DNA of 64,000 bases, from contig NZ_FNOK01000020.1 of assembly GCF_900106995.1 (NCBI RefSeq), positions 1-64,000 of the forward strand, written 5' to 3'. Shown one piece after another: positions 1 to 7,014 of this stretch. The DNA comes from Saccharopolyspora shandongensis (lineage in GTDB: Bacteria > Actinomycetota > Actinomycetes > Mycobacteriales > Pseudonocardiaceae). The position numbers and the translations under genes are program-made. Each line of letters starts with the position of its first letter. Within the stretch, counting starts at the first letter, position 1. The notes below the pieces were generated by a model, which was given only the letters and a program-made list of their open reading frames with translations, was not told the origin of the DNA and did no database searches.

Positions 1-103
1 GCGCCAGGTCGGCGATCTCCGCGCCCAGGAGCTCGGCGTGGGTCAGGGGGCAGGCGTAGAGCGCGGTCACCATGCCGTGCCGGGTCACTGCCTCCCGCGA
101 CAT
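1..103 (-). CDS. Partial hypothetical protein (N-terminus only)
   Basis: Only about 34 N-terminal residues are present, beginning MSREAVTRHGMV. The ATG at 103-101 overlaps the TGA of the upstream gene (TGATG), so it is probably translationally coupled to the cassette 882-1148, 479-880, 103-477, all on this strand. The length and function cannot be judged because the gene leaves the window. By position it is a cargo or regulatory gene of the integrative element. Confidence 0.55.
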   Translation of the reverse strand, partial: MSREAVTRHGMVTALYACPLTHAELLGAEIADLA

Positions 104-477
104 CACGCCACCCCTTCCAGCTCGATCCGCTCCGCGCCCGACAGGCCGCCGATCAGCGGGTCTTTCGGGTTGGAGATCGCGTGCGGGGTCGGAGTGGCGT
201 TGGCGATGTCGGCGCGGGTGACCACCGGGTGATTCCGGGACCACTCCCCGGCGATGCCCAGCTCCTCGGCCGACGCGTCGTAGACGTCGCTGAACAGCTG
301 CTGGTAGGTCACCGATACCACCCGCAGGCCGCGTTCCCACTCCGAGATCAGCCCCGGCAGCGTCCCGGCCGAGTGGATCCGGATACCCCGGCGGCCGGCG
401 GCCTCCACGAGGCTGGCCAGCAGCTGCCGCTGTGCCCAGCCCCGTGCAGCGCGGAACTCGCGCAATCGCGCCGCCAT
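103..477 (-). CDS. Small XRE-like DNA-binding protein of the integrative element
   Basis: A 124-aa basic protein. The N-terminal half (LREFRAARGWAQRQLLASLV, then LISEWERGLR) resembles a Cro/C1-type helix-turn-helix with an interrupted loop. The remainder (SNPKDPLIGGLSGAERIELE) is not recognised. ATG 477 was chosen because it lies just after the stop of the upstream gene (TGAGATG), the tight packing used throughout this cassette. It is probably a regulator of element genes, but the HTH match is by eye and no target is visible. Confidence 0.6.
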   Translation of the reverse strand: MAARLREFRAARGWAQRQLLASLVEAAGRRGIRIHSAGTLPGLISEWERGLRVVSVTYQQLFSDVYDASAEELGIAGEWSRNHPVVTRADIANATPTPHAISNPKDPLIGGLSGAERIELEGVA

Positions 478-478
478 C

Positions 479-880
479 TCACGCCCCCGCCAGCTCGCGG
501 CGCGGCGTCGGCACACTCGGCCGCCCGTACAGGTCACGGACCCGCTTGCGGATCATCATCAGCAGCGCCCACTGGCCGCCACCGGGCTTGATCTCCTCGA
601 TGTCCATCCGGGCGTTGTAAATGCGGTTGCCGCCCTCGTGCAGGAGCGTCTCCAGCACCATTTCGTGCGCGTACTGGTCGTCACCGAGCTCCCGCTCGTC
701 CAGCGTCATGCCGCCGTTGACCGCGATCCACAGCACCGCCTCGATGTCCTCCAGCGACACCGGCAGGCTCATGCTGACCTGCATCACGACCGGGCTGTCG
801 TTGCCCTCCCGGTGCGACGGGAAGAACGTCGCGTGGTTCTCGCCGACCATGCCCTGCGCCTTGTCCGTGTTGAACAACAT
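479..880 (-). CDS. Hypothetical protein of the integrative element
   Basis: A 133-aa acidic protein with no family I recognise. The start MLFNTDKAQGM at 880 lies one base after the TGA of the excisionase-like gene (TGACATG), which favours it over an in-frame ATG six codons upstream. No signal peptide or membrane segment is visible. The middle is rich in Asp, Glu and Leu and the end is basic. It is co-oriented with the HTH genes on both sides, so it is likely an element-specific accessory protein. Confidence 0.6.
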   Translation of the reverse strand: MLFNTDKAQGMVGENHATFFPSHREGNDSPVVMQVSMSLPVSLEDIEAVLWIAVNGGMTLDERELGDDQYAHEMVLETLLHEGGNRIYNARMDIEEIKPGGGQWALLMMIRKRVRDLYGRPSVPTPRRELAGA

Positions 881-881
881 G

Positions 882-1148
882 TCAGGCCACCTCCCCAACC
901 TGCGTGTCGTCGGCGGCCTCGGCGGCCAGCTCGTTCCCGGTCACGAACGCCTCGTAAGCGGCCTGCGAGCACTTCTCGACGTAGACGTCCAGCGCCCGAC
1001 CGGGGACCCGCAGCGTGCCCTTGCCCGTGCCCAGCTTCAGCGCGTCCAGCTCGCCGGACTCGATCGCCCGGTAGATCGTGTTCACCGAGACGTCGAACAT
1101 CTCGGCCACTGCCTTCACGCGGTAGAACGCGTTACGCTCGAACTGCAT
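882..1148 (-). CDS. Excisionase-like helix-turn-helix protein
   Basis: An 88-aa protein with an N-terminal MerR/Xis-type winged helix. FYRVKAVAEMFDVSVNTIYR followed by AIESGELDALKLG is the pattern of the HTH_17 excisionase family, which binds directly repeated sites beside the attachment site and drives integrase toward excision. ATG 1148 is preceded by GGAG at about -10. It heads a leftward cassette and faces the GntR gene across 180 bp. In actinomycete integrative elements xis usually lies next to int, which would be off the left edge. It could also be a general HTH regulator. Confidence 0.7.
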   Translation of the reverse strand: MQFERNAFYRVKAVAEMFDVSVNTIYRAIESGELDALKLGTGKGTLRVPGRALDVYVEKCSQAAYEAFVTGNELAAEAADDTQVGEVA

Positions 1149-1328
1149 CGGGTCTCCAACCTTCGATGTGCGCCCCGACTGGTGTTGCAGCACCGGCCGG
1201 GGCTTTCTCGTTTCCCCTGGCTCCCTGGGAATCAGTGGGACATGGGCAACGTTAGGCAACTTAGTCGACCAAGTCAAACCGATGTCACCTAAATGGCCTA
1301 GCTTGCGTTCTCCTGTACCCTCTCTGAC
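1149..1328. promoter_or_regulatory. Divergent promoter region of the element control genes
   Basis: The 180-bp space separates the leftward excisionase-like cassette from the rightward GntR gene. GntR proteins of integrative elements commonly bind such shared regions to hold element genes off. I see no perfect operator palindrome, so only the arrangement supports this call. Confidence 0.4.
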
Positions 1329-1697
1329 ATGGGAAAAGTCGATCCGGATGACTCTCGGCCGCCGTTCCAGCAAGTTGCCGATGACCTGCGCACCGCGATC
1401 AGGGACGGCGTCCTCTCGCCAGGGGCCCGGCTCCCGAAGCACGCCGAGCTCGCCGAGGAGTACGGGGTGTCGGTCGGCACCGTGAAGAGCGCCCTGGGCA
1501 CGCTGCGAAACGAATCGCTGATCGTGAGCCGCCAAGGCGAAGGCTCCTGGGTTCGGCGGGTCCTTCCGGAGACCACCGCGGCGGACGCGATGGATGCCGA
1601 TGCCCGAGACGTCCTCGCCGAGATCCTGAAGCGGCTCGATGAGGTGAACGACCGCCTGGCGGCCATCGAGGATCTCCTTCCGCGCTCCGGTCGATGA
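1329..1697 (+). CDS. Short GntR-family regulator (KorSA-like by position)
   Basis: A 122-aa protein with a complete N-terminal GntR winged helix (PFQQVADDLRTAIRDGVLSP, then LAEEYGVSVGTVKSAL) and no effector-binding domain. Its C-terminus (residues 85-122) is a short amphipathic, possibly coiled-coil tail (LAEILKRLDEVNDRLAAIED) likely to dimerise. Such short GntR proteins repress transfer and excision genes in pSAM2-type elements (KorSA). That role is inferred from family and from the divergent excisionase-like gene. It ends 8 bp before a convergent small membrane protein gene. Confidence 0.75.
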   Translation: MGKVDPDDSRPPFQQVADDLRTAIRDGVLSPGARLPKHAELAEEYGVSVGTVKSALGTLRNESLIVSRQGEGSWVRRVLPETTAADAMDADARDVLAEILKRLDEVNDRLAAIEDLLPRSGR

Positions 1698-1705
1698 CCA
1701 GGCCA

Positions 1706-1909
1706 TCACCGCGCGATACTCCGGAAGAACTCCACAAGTCCCTCGACGGCGCCGCCGACCAAGTCGAACGCACCCCGCATAAACGTCGCGGCGTCGTTGG
1801 GGTACTTGACCACCAGCACCAGCAGTGCCACACCAACCAGCGCCCAGAGCACCTTCGACAACGCGCCCCCGCCGGCCTTCGGCATCATCGGCAACGAGTT
1901 CTTCGCCAT
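1706..1909 (-). CDS. Small single-pass membrane protein
   Basis: A 67-aa protein. Residues about 20-37 (VLWALVGVALLVLVVKY) form one membrane helix. The C-terminus (MRGAFDLVGGAVEGLVEFFR) is a second amphipathic or weakly hydrophobic segment. ATG 1909 is preceded by GGGGTTGGAG. It is convergent with the GntR gene and has the same orientation as the excisionase-like cassette. Small membrane proteins of this kind are frequent in actinomycete conjugative elements, near the spread or TraB functions, but no specific family is recognised. Confidence 0.6.
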   Translation of the reverse strand: MAKNSLPMMPKAGGGALSKVLWALVGVALLVLVVKYPNDAATFMRGAFDLVGGAVEGLVEFFRSIAR

Positions 1910-2099
1910 CTCCAACCCCTTCCCTCTTGCCTGTCTTGTCTGTGTCTCCACGATCGCCGCAGGCAGGGGGCCTCTGACAGTGCTGGGGCAGGTGTGACGA
2001 GAGGGACACGGTGACACGCACGTATCACTGTCGTGACACCTCCGGAGCACCGTTCGGCGGTGCCACACTGGGCAGGCGGGCACACATCGAGGAGGCCGG

Positions 2100-3326
2100 A
2101 TGAGCCAGGACCTACCGACCTGGGCGCGCCGTATCCGCTCAATGCGCGAGGCCAAAGGGTGGTCTCAGCTACAGGCCGCAGAGCAGATGCGCGCGCACTC
2201 CGACAAGGAACTTCCTGCAACTGACCATCTACTCCGCCGATGGAAGGCTTGGGAACTCGGCGAAAACAGGCCTGGCGGCTTCTACGCATCCGTAGTCGCT
2301 GCAACCCTCGGAACTGTCACCGCTTCCCTATTTCCACCTCAGAAGAGCATCAGCGACCTTGAGTTGGTGAGCGCAACTGGCATGAGCACGCTCGAAATAA
2401 TGAGCCGCTTGTCTGCATCCGATGTCAATGAGGCGACACTGCAAGCCGTTCGGATCACCGTCGACAAGCTCTGTTCGGAATACTCGCGAATGCCACCGGA
2501 AGATCTCATTCGCGAGGGCCAGCAGTGGCTACGTCGACTGGTCGAAATGCAGGAGCAGCGCCTCAGCTTTCGCCAACGTCGCGAAACGCTGGAGCTCGCC
2601 GGGTGGCTTGCGCTCCTGGTCGGCTGCCTTGAGTACGACCTGGGACAACGGCAAGCCGCCGAAGCAACTCGCCGTTCAGCATTGAGCCTCGGCGAAGAAG
2701 TAGGGAGCGGCGGGATCCTCGGGTGGGCTCACGAAATGCGCGCCTGGTTCGCTCTTACGTCCGGCGACTACCGGGGTGTTATCGCTGCTGCGGATGCTGG
2801 CGAAGCGGCGGCAGGAAATCACAGCGTGACCGTGCAACTCATTGCACAGAAAGCCAAAGCCTTGGCACGCATGGGGCGGCGTGATGAAATGCTGGATACG
2901 TTAGAACGCGGCCGGGTCGTTCTCGACGGAATGCCGTATCCGGACAACATCGAAAACCATTTCATGGTCGATCCATCGAAGTACGACTTCTACGCGATGG
3001 ACTGCTACCGGCAGATCGGCGAGAACCGTTTGGCGCGCGAGCTGTCTGACGAGGTGATCCGAGCCAGTACCGACTTCCACGGCAACGAGCGTTGGCCGAT
3101 GCGCATCGCGGAAGCACAGGTCACGCTCGGGATCGTCGCTGCCCGGGAGGGCAACCTCGACGAGGCGGTTGGCTACGGCCGGCGGGCTCTGTCCGGCGAC
3201 CGGAAGTCCTTGCCGTCGTTGGCGATGCACTCCCGCGATCTCTCGCAGGTTCTGACCGAGCGGTACGCGGACGAGCCAGAGACCGAGGCGTATCTGGAGC
3301 AGCTTCAGAGCATCCAGAGCCAGTGA
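2100..3326 (+). CDS. XRE-family regulator with TPR-like C-terminal domain
   Basis: A 408-aa cytoplasmic protein. Residues about 8-60 form a Cro/C1 HTH (IRSMREAKGWSQLQAAEQM ... LLRRWKAWELG). From about residue 110 to the end helices repeat in tetratricopeptide fashion (LAGWLALLVGCLEYDLGQ, AWFALTSGDYRGVIAAADAGEAAA). This architecture is typical of Streptomyces regulators that sense small molecules or peptides through the TPR lobe. The ATG follows GAGGAGGCC. Its codon use is less GC-rich in the third position than neighbouring core genes, consistent with a mobile origin. It is the last gene before the attachment junction. Confidence 0.8.
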   Translation: MSQDLPTWARRIRSMREAKGWSQLQAAEQMRAHSDKELPATDHLLRRWKAWELGENRPGGFYASVVAATLGTVTASLFPPQKSISDLELVSATGMSTLEIMSRLSASDVNEATLQAVRITVDKLCSEYSRMPPEDLIREGQQWLRRLVEMQEQRLSFRQRRETLELAGWLALLVGCLEYDLGQRQAAEATRRSALSLGEEVGSGGILGWAHEMRAWFALTSGDYRGVIAAADAGEAAAGNHSVTVQLIAQKAKALARMGRRDEMLDTLERGRVVLDGMPYPDNIENHFMVDPSKYDFYAMDCYRQIGENRLARELSDEVIRASTDFHGNERWPMRIAEAQVTLGIVAAREGNLDEAVGYGRRALSGDRKSLPSLAMHSRDLSQVLTERYADEPETEAYLEQLQSIQSQ

Positions 3327-3422
3327 CTCGGGGATGGAAGCTGGAACAGAGGGGGTGGGGCGATCTTCCGCCTTGGCCCTCTAGACGCTAGGGGACTGGT
3401 CAGCCCGTAGAAGACCATCTAG

Positions 3423-3470
3423 CGGCCCCTCTAGGCCTAGAGCTCATCACCTCTAGGCCTAGAGGGGCCG
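3423..3470. repeat. Perfect 20-bp inverted repeat made of two nested palindromes
   Basis: Arms 3423-3442 and 3451-3470 are exact reverse complements around the 8-base loop CTCATCAC. Each arm also contains the 14-bp palindrome CTCTAGGCCTAGAG. It lies 97 bp after the XRE/TPR gene and 300 bp before the attachment junction. It could be a strong terminator, a pair of operator sites, or a single-strand origin of the element. A related shorter sequence (CCCTCTAGACGCTAGGGG) sits just upstream, around 3377-3395. Confidence 0.75.
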
Positions 3471-3772
3471 TTCTGCGTCCTCAGGCCGTCGTTCGCGCTC
3501 GATCGACCAACGATCCATTCAGCCTGACCATGAACCGAAGCGCACCCAGAGGGCATCTCAGGAGGCGCTGAGAGCGCCGTAGACGCCCTGGGATGAGCGG
3601 AGCGGCACTGGGAGGCCACCTGGCACGATCAGAGGCTCTCAGGGCATCCACGTCGTCGGCTCAGTTCCCGTCTCAGTCCGCCCCGGTACCAACCATCCCC
3701 CTCTGTTCCAGCAATGGCGTTGACCAGCGCATTTGTACCGCTGGGCATCGATGCGAACGACAGACCGGAGAT

Positions 3773-3817
3773 CTTGTAAGCGGACGGTCAGGGGTTCGAG
3801 TCCCCTCAGCGGCTCCA
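3773..3817 (+). other. Attachment-site junction: 3' fragment of tRNA-Thr(TGT)
   Basis: The fragment starts in the anticodon loop (CTTGTAA, anticodon TGT) and continues through the 3' anticodon stem, variable loop, a perfect T-arm (AGGGG TTCGAGT CCCCT), the acceptor strand and the encoded CCA end. The sequence to the left has no D-arm, 5' anticodon stem or 5' acceptor strand. This is what remains where an integrative element has inserted into a tRNA gene and rebuilt it at its other end. Because the missing 5' half would be on the left, the element lies left of 3773 and the chromosome right of 3817. Confidence 0.8.
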
Positions 3818-3876
3818 AAGGTACCTGACCAGCGCTTTTGACGAAATCAGACGATCTGTCGATTGCAGCACAACAA

Positions 3877-3906
3877 CGCCCCGCCCGGCATCGGCCGAGC
3901 GGGGCG
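3877..3906 (+). terminator. GC-rich hairpin downstream of the tRNA fragment
   Basis: An 8-bp perfect stem, CGCCCCGC paired with GCGGGGCG, around a 14-base loop. It follows the tRNA fragment by 60 bp and probably terminated the original tRNA transcript. Confidence 0.5.
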
Positions 3907-3950
3907 CATTCGTTCGAACGGCCAGCGCTGAAGTTCCGGCAGCTCATGCC

Positions 3951-3994
3951 TCGTGAGTGTTTTGGATCGCTATGACGATCCAAAACACTCACGA
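3951..3994. terminator. Dispersed GTGAGTG hairpin, copy a
   Basis: A 19-bp perfect inverted repeat (3951-3969 and 3976-3994) beginning TCGTGAGTG and ending CACTCACGA with loop CTATGA. It lies 4 bp beyond the DUF397 stop. It belongs to a family of seven in this window whose stem ends and loop are conserved while the middle of the stem varies. Confidence 0.7.
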
Positions 3995-3998
3995 CCGC

Positions 3999-4208
3999 CT
4001 ACCGGCGAAACCCACCAGCCTTGATCTTGCCGAGGAAGGACGCCCAAGCGTCACAGCTGAACGCCAGGACCGGGCTCGACTCGCCGAGCTTGGAGTCCCG
4101 AACGCCACGGGCGCTGGGCGCAGCGCCAACCTCGACGCAGTTACCGCCGTCGTTCCCGCTGTAGCTGGACTTCCGCCATGCGCGAAGGTTCAGGTCAACG
4201 CTGGTCAT
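3999..4208 (-). CDS. DUF397 domain protein
   Basis: A 69-aa protein matching the DUF397 pattern (LRAWRKSSYSGNDGGNCVEVG, then GVRDSKLGESSPVLAFS, AWASFLGKIKAG). DUF397 proteins are partners of XRE/DUF5753 regulators in Streptomyces and relatives, where such pairs affect development and antibiotic production. ATG 4208 begins 16 bp after the stop of the XRE partner, so the two form an operon. The longer reading frame upstream lacks the conserved pattern and overlaps the partner. Confidence 0.9.
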   Translation of the reverse strand: MTSVDLNLRAWRKSSYSGNDGGNCVEVGAAPSARGVRDSKLGESSPVLAFSCDAWASFLGKIKAGGFRR

Positions 4209-4224
4209 GGCAGCGCCTTTCGAC

Positions 4225-5097
4225 TCAAGCTTGGCCGTATACGTCCTCCAGCACTTTACCCATGAGGGTGACGGACTCCTCGGCAGAGAGGGAAGCATTA
4301 CGCAGTCGCTGATAGGCCGTCGCGTACGCCTGGATCACGTGGCCGTCCTCCGGGTAGTTGGCGCCGCCCATGTCTTCGACGTAGACGACCGCACCCGTCG
4401 CTTCCAACTTCAGCAGCACGAACGCTGCCTTGGCCGTGAACGATTCATCGTGCGAGGGCGTCGGCTTCGGACGGAACGGGAGTACGTGAAGGTTGAGATT
4501 TGGCAGCTCCGACAACTCGATCAAGTACTCAATCTGCGCCTTCATGACTGAATCGCTCCCGATGACGCGGTGGAGCGTTGCTTCGTGCAGCACCACGTTC
4601 ACCGTTGGCGCGGAGTCCTTGGTGAGGATCGACTTGCGCCCCGTTCTCACCTCGACCTGCTGATCCAACTCACGTTGAGAAGCAAGCGGATTGCCCGCTC
4701 GAAGCAGCGTGCGAGCGTAATCCTCGGCCTGAAGCAGTCCGGTGACGACTTCGGCTTCGTAAATCGACAGCTCGCTTGCCTCGGACTCCAGCACGAGAAA
4801 CCTTCGAAAGTACGCCGGAACCGAGTCTCGGTATGTTCCGCGACGGCGCGGCTTCGGCACCGTGGCGAGCCGAAGGGCTTCTGCCGTTTGGGAGTCGTCG
4901 GCGCCGTAGAGCTCCAGCAGCGAACTCACCTCGCTCGGCAGGATGCGCTGCTTGCCGTTCTCCATCTTCGAGATCTTCGCTATGGAACAGTCGAGGTGGT
5001 TCGCCGCAGCGCTGGCGGGCAGGTCAGCCGCGTTCCGCAACCTCCGCAGCATGATTCCCAGTTGGATCAGCACCACCTGCGGGTCGTTTGTCGCCAC
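4225..5097 (-). CDS. XRE-family regulator with DUF5753 domain
   Basis: A 290-aa protein. Residues about 10-65 are a Cro/C1 HTH (LGIMLRRLRNAADLPASAAA, CSIAKISKMENGKQRI). Residues about 95-280 match DUF5753, with the characteristic LVLESEASELSIYEAEVVTGLLQAEDYAR region and a MKAQIEYLIELSELPNLNLHVLP motif. GTG 5097 was chosen because GAAGGAGA precedes it at ideal spacing; the open frame continues upstream without a site. It is paired with DUF397 downstream and diverges from three small genes, which may be its targets. Confidence 0.9.
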   Translation of the reverse strand: MATNDPQVVLIQLGIMLRRLRNAADLPASAAANHLDCSIAKISKMENGKQRILPSEVSSLLELYGADDSQTAEALRLATVPKPRRRGTYRDSVPAYFRRFLVLESEASELSIYEAEVVTGLLQAEDYARTLLRAGNPLASQRELDQQVEVRTGRKSILTKDSAPTVNVVLHEATLHRVIGSDSVMKAQIEYLIELSELPNLNLHVLPFRPKPTPSHDESFTAKAAFVLLKLEATGAVVYVEDMGGANYPEDGHVIQAYATAYQRLRNASLSAEESVTLMGKVLEDVYGQA

Positions 5098-5339
5098 GTC
5101 TCTCCTTCTACCGATCCGGTACGGCGCGGCGCGCCAAGATCGCAGCTTGTCACTCAATCTAGGGAACGTCAACGCGAAAGTTTCGAGTTGAATTGACGAT
5201 CCCTTTGAGACGCTTGTAAACAAGAGAGGACCAAGGGATCGCGAAAGAAGGGTGCGGGGATGGACCACATCAGATGGCACGCTGCTCCAGGCGATCTAGA
5301 CCCCGCACATCGGGGGCGATAGCCGCGATCGAGGCGAGC

Positions 5340-5663
5340 ATGCGAGCGGGCTTCCAGTTTCACCACCTGCCCGCACTCGACGATCTTCGCGCCATACAAG
5401 GGATTCGCGTGTCGAGCGGCGCCATCGACGTGTACCTGGCAGAAGCACCTCACCTGGCTAGCGCAGCCAGATTCCGTGTTGAGGACATCGAATTCGGCAT
5501 CGCACCACCATCCCTCTGGTACCGGAACGGGACGGTGGACGAGGTGGTCTACGCGCTGGTCGACCTTCCGCCGCACGGTTCGCCCGGCGCGCCGAACCTG
5601 GCGCGGTCGCGGTCGCTGTGGCTTCCCGGCGATGACCTGCTTCGGAACGGAGGACTGGGATGA
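5340..5663 (+). CDS. Hypothetical protein next to the XRE/DUF397 pair
   Basis: A 107-aa soluble protein with no recognised domain (MRAGFQFHHLPALDDLRAIQ start; FRVEDIEFGIAPPSLWYRNG in the middle). ATG 5340 has GAGGCGAGC upstream and is preferred over ATG 5274, which lacks a ribosome site. It overlaps the next gene by ATGA and is divergent from the XRE/DUF5753 gene. Small sets like this commonly sit beside DUF397/DUF5753 regulators in Pseudonocardiales. Function unknown. Confidence 0.6.
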   Translation: MRAGFQFHHLPALDDLRAIQGIRVSSGAIDVYLAEAPHLASAARFRVEDIEFGIAPPSLWYRNGTVDEVVYALVDLPPHGSPGAPNLARSRSLWLPGDDLLRNGGLG

Positions 5664-5890
5664 CCTGGCTGCTGTGGTTCTTCGCGGGATACGTGCCCGG
5701 CCTCGCCGTGCTGGTCATCGCGCTATGCCGACTGAACGGCCGCGAGCCGACCGGTCAGCACTCCGACTCCGGCGACGGCGCGCTGACCGTCGAGCACCTC
5801 ATCGCGCGCGTCGAAAACGACCAGGTGTCAACGGATTGCTACGGCCGCCACGCGCTGCGTGATCCGGGGCTGTTCCGGGTGGCGGTGTAG
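5660..5890 (+). CDS. Small membrane protein
   Basis: A 76-aa protein with an N-terminal membrane helix at about residues 2-24 (TWLLWFFAGYVPGLAVLVIA) and a soluble acidic tail. The start overlaps the preceding stop (ATGA), and the next gene starts 2 bp after its stop, so the three genes form one transcript. No family recognised. Confidence 0.65.
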   Translation: MTWLLWFFAGYVPGLAVLVIALCRLNGREPTGQHSDSGDGALTVEHLIARVENDQVSTDCYGRHALRDPGLFRVAV

Positions 5891-5892
5891 CC

Positions 5893-6192
5893 ATGGCCGC
5901 GAATTCCAAGCCGCCGCGCGTGGTCCGGGTGAAGCAGACCAAGCCGAATCGGTTCCTGCCGATGGCCTGGCGCGTCGAACGGCTCTCGCCCACCGAGGCC
6001 TACACCATCCGCTGGGGTCGCGGCGCGGGCTACTTCACCGTCCACCGCGGCGACATCGGCAGCTCCCCCGACGACGCCCACCTGATCGACACCGTCCACA
6101 TTGGTCACGACTGGGCGGACGAGGCCGACGTGGCCGCCCAGCTCCGGACCTGGTTGCGCCACAAGGCGAATCCCCATCGCCGAACGGCGTGA
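5893..6192 (+). CDS. Hypothetical protein, third gene of the small operon
   Basis: A 99-aa protein with a basic N-terminus (KPPRVVRVKQTKPNRFLPM) followed by an aromatic-rich central strand region (AYTIRWGRGAGYFTVHRGDI). No known domain recognised. It begins 2 bp after the membrane-protein gene and is presumably translated with it. About 120 bp then separate it from the convergent truncated MBL-fold gene. Confidence 0.6.
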   Translation: MAANSKPPRVVRVKQTKPNRFLPMAWRVERLSPTEAYTIRWGRGAGYFTVHRGDIGSSPDDAHLIDTVHIGHDWADEADVAAQLRTWLRHKANPHRRTA

Positions 6193-6310
6193 CCCCAGAA
6201 CTCCGCCCGATGCCGCCTCCCCCCGACCCCGAGGCATCGGAGCGGACGGCCGGTCGGCGCAGGCCCCGCGCCGACCGGCCACCCAGCACCGCCGCTCGCC
6301 GGGAGACCGG

Positions 6311-6913
6311 TCAGAGCTGGAATTGCTGGAGGTGGCGTGGGTCGAGGACCCGGCCCCGGCCTCCGAGGATGTTCTGCAGGGTGGCGACGACTTCGCGGTT
6401 GACGCCGTCGTGCACTTCCGGCTTGTCCAGGGCCGTCACCAGGTCGTCGTGGTGGCAGGGGACGACGATCCGGGGCCAGCCCAACGCCTGGAGCACGCGT
6501 TCGAAGTAGTCGTGCACCGCCGCGTTGCCGCTGGAGCCGAGTACGAGCACGTCCGGCCTGGCCCCGGCGACCTCCCGCTCGACGAAGTTCGCGGTGCCGC
6601 TGAGGAACATCACGCGCAGCCGGTCTCCCACGGTGACCTGGTAGCCCAACGAGCCGCCCTCGACGAGTTCCCCGAGCGTCGTCGGTTTCTTCGGTGGCGC
6701 GGTCAGGGTTCCGGCGGGCGCGAAGCCGTAGCCGCCCAGCTGGCTGTGCAGGCTGCGGAACACCTCGATGGTGTAGGCGGGGCGCGGCTGTTCGGGGCTG
6801 CGCAGCGGGAAGCGCAGGTGCTCGCCGCCGGTGACCAGCACCAGGTCGGGCTCGCGCGCCGCCGGGATTCCCATCGCGCGCACCAGGTTCAGGTGCGTTT
6901 CGCCGCCGAGCAC
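6311..6913 (-). pseudogene. Truncated metallo-beta-lactamase-fold hydrolase (C-terminal part only)
   Basis: About 200 codons that read as the second half of an MBL-fold hydrolase: FLSGTANFVEREVAGARPDVLVLGSSG matches the strand carrying the bridging Asp region, and RIVVPCHHDDL the last metal-binding His. The N-terminal half with the HxHxDH motif is missing. The frame opens just after a TGA at about 6945 and offers only one weak GTG start at 6913. It faces a TetR gene divergently across 101 bp, the usual place for a regulated hydrolase, so a deletion removed its 5' half. A translated but inactive remnant is possible. Confidence 0.7.
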
Positions 6914-6942
6914 CCGGATGCGCTGGCCTTCTGCGGCCCGCC

Positions 6943-6983
6943 TTGATCAAGTTGGGCGGGAGCGTACAAACCGAACTAGTTCG
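6943..6983 (+). promoter_or_regulatory. Candidate promoter and operator of the TetR gene
   Basis: TTGATC at 6943-6948 and TACAAA at 6965-6970 are separated by 16 bp and can serve as -35 and -10. The perfect 12-bp palindrome CGAACTAGTTCG at 6972-6983 overlaps the expected transcription start, a common place for a TetR autoregulatory operator. Confidence 0.45.
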
Positions 6984-7014
6984 TTCGATACGGCTTTGGC
7001 AGACTGCCCATGCC

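Noticed and set aside
3639-3992. A 117-codon minus-strand ORF across the attachment junction
   Set aside because: It is an antisense reading of the tRNA fragment (LEPLTVRLQ), a known false call around tRNA genes.
5260-5322. A 20-codon ORF starting ATG 5260 after AAGAAGGG
   Set aside because: It ends quickly and shows no similarity. It may be an upstream peptide, but the 5340 start explains the coding frame better.
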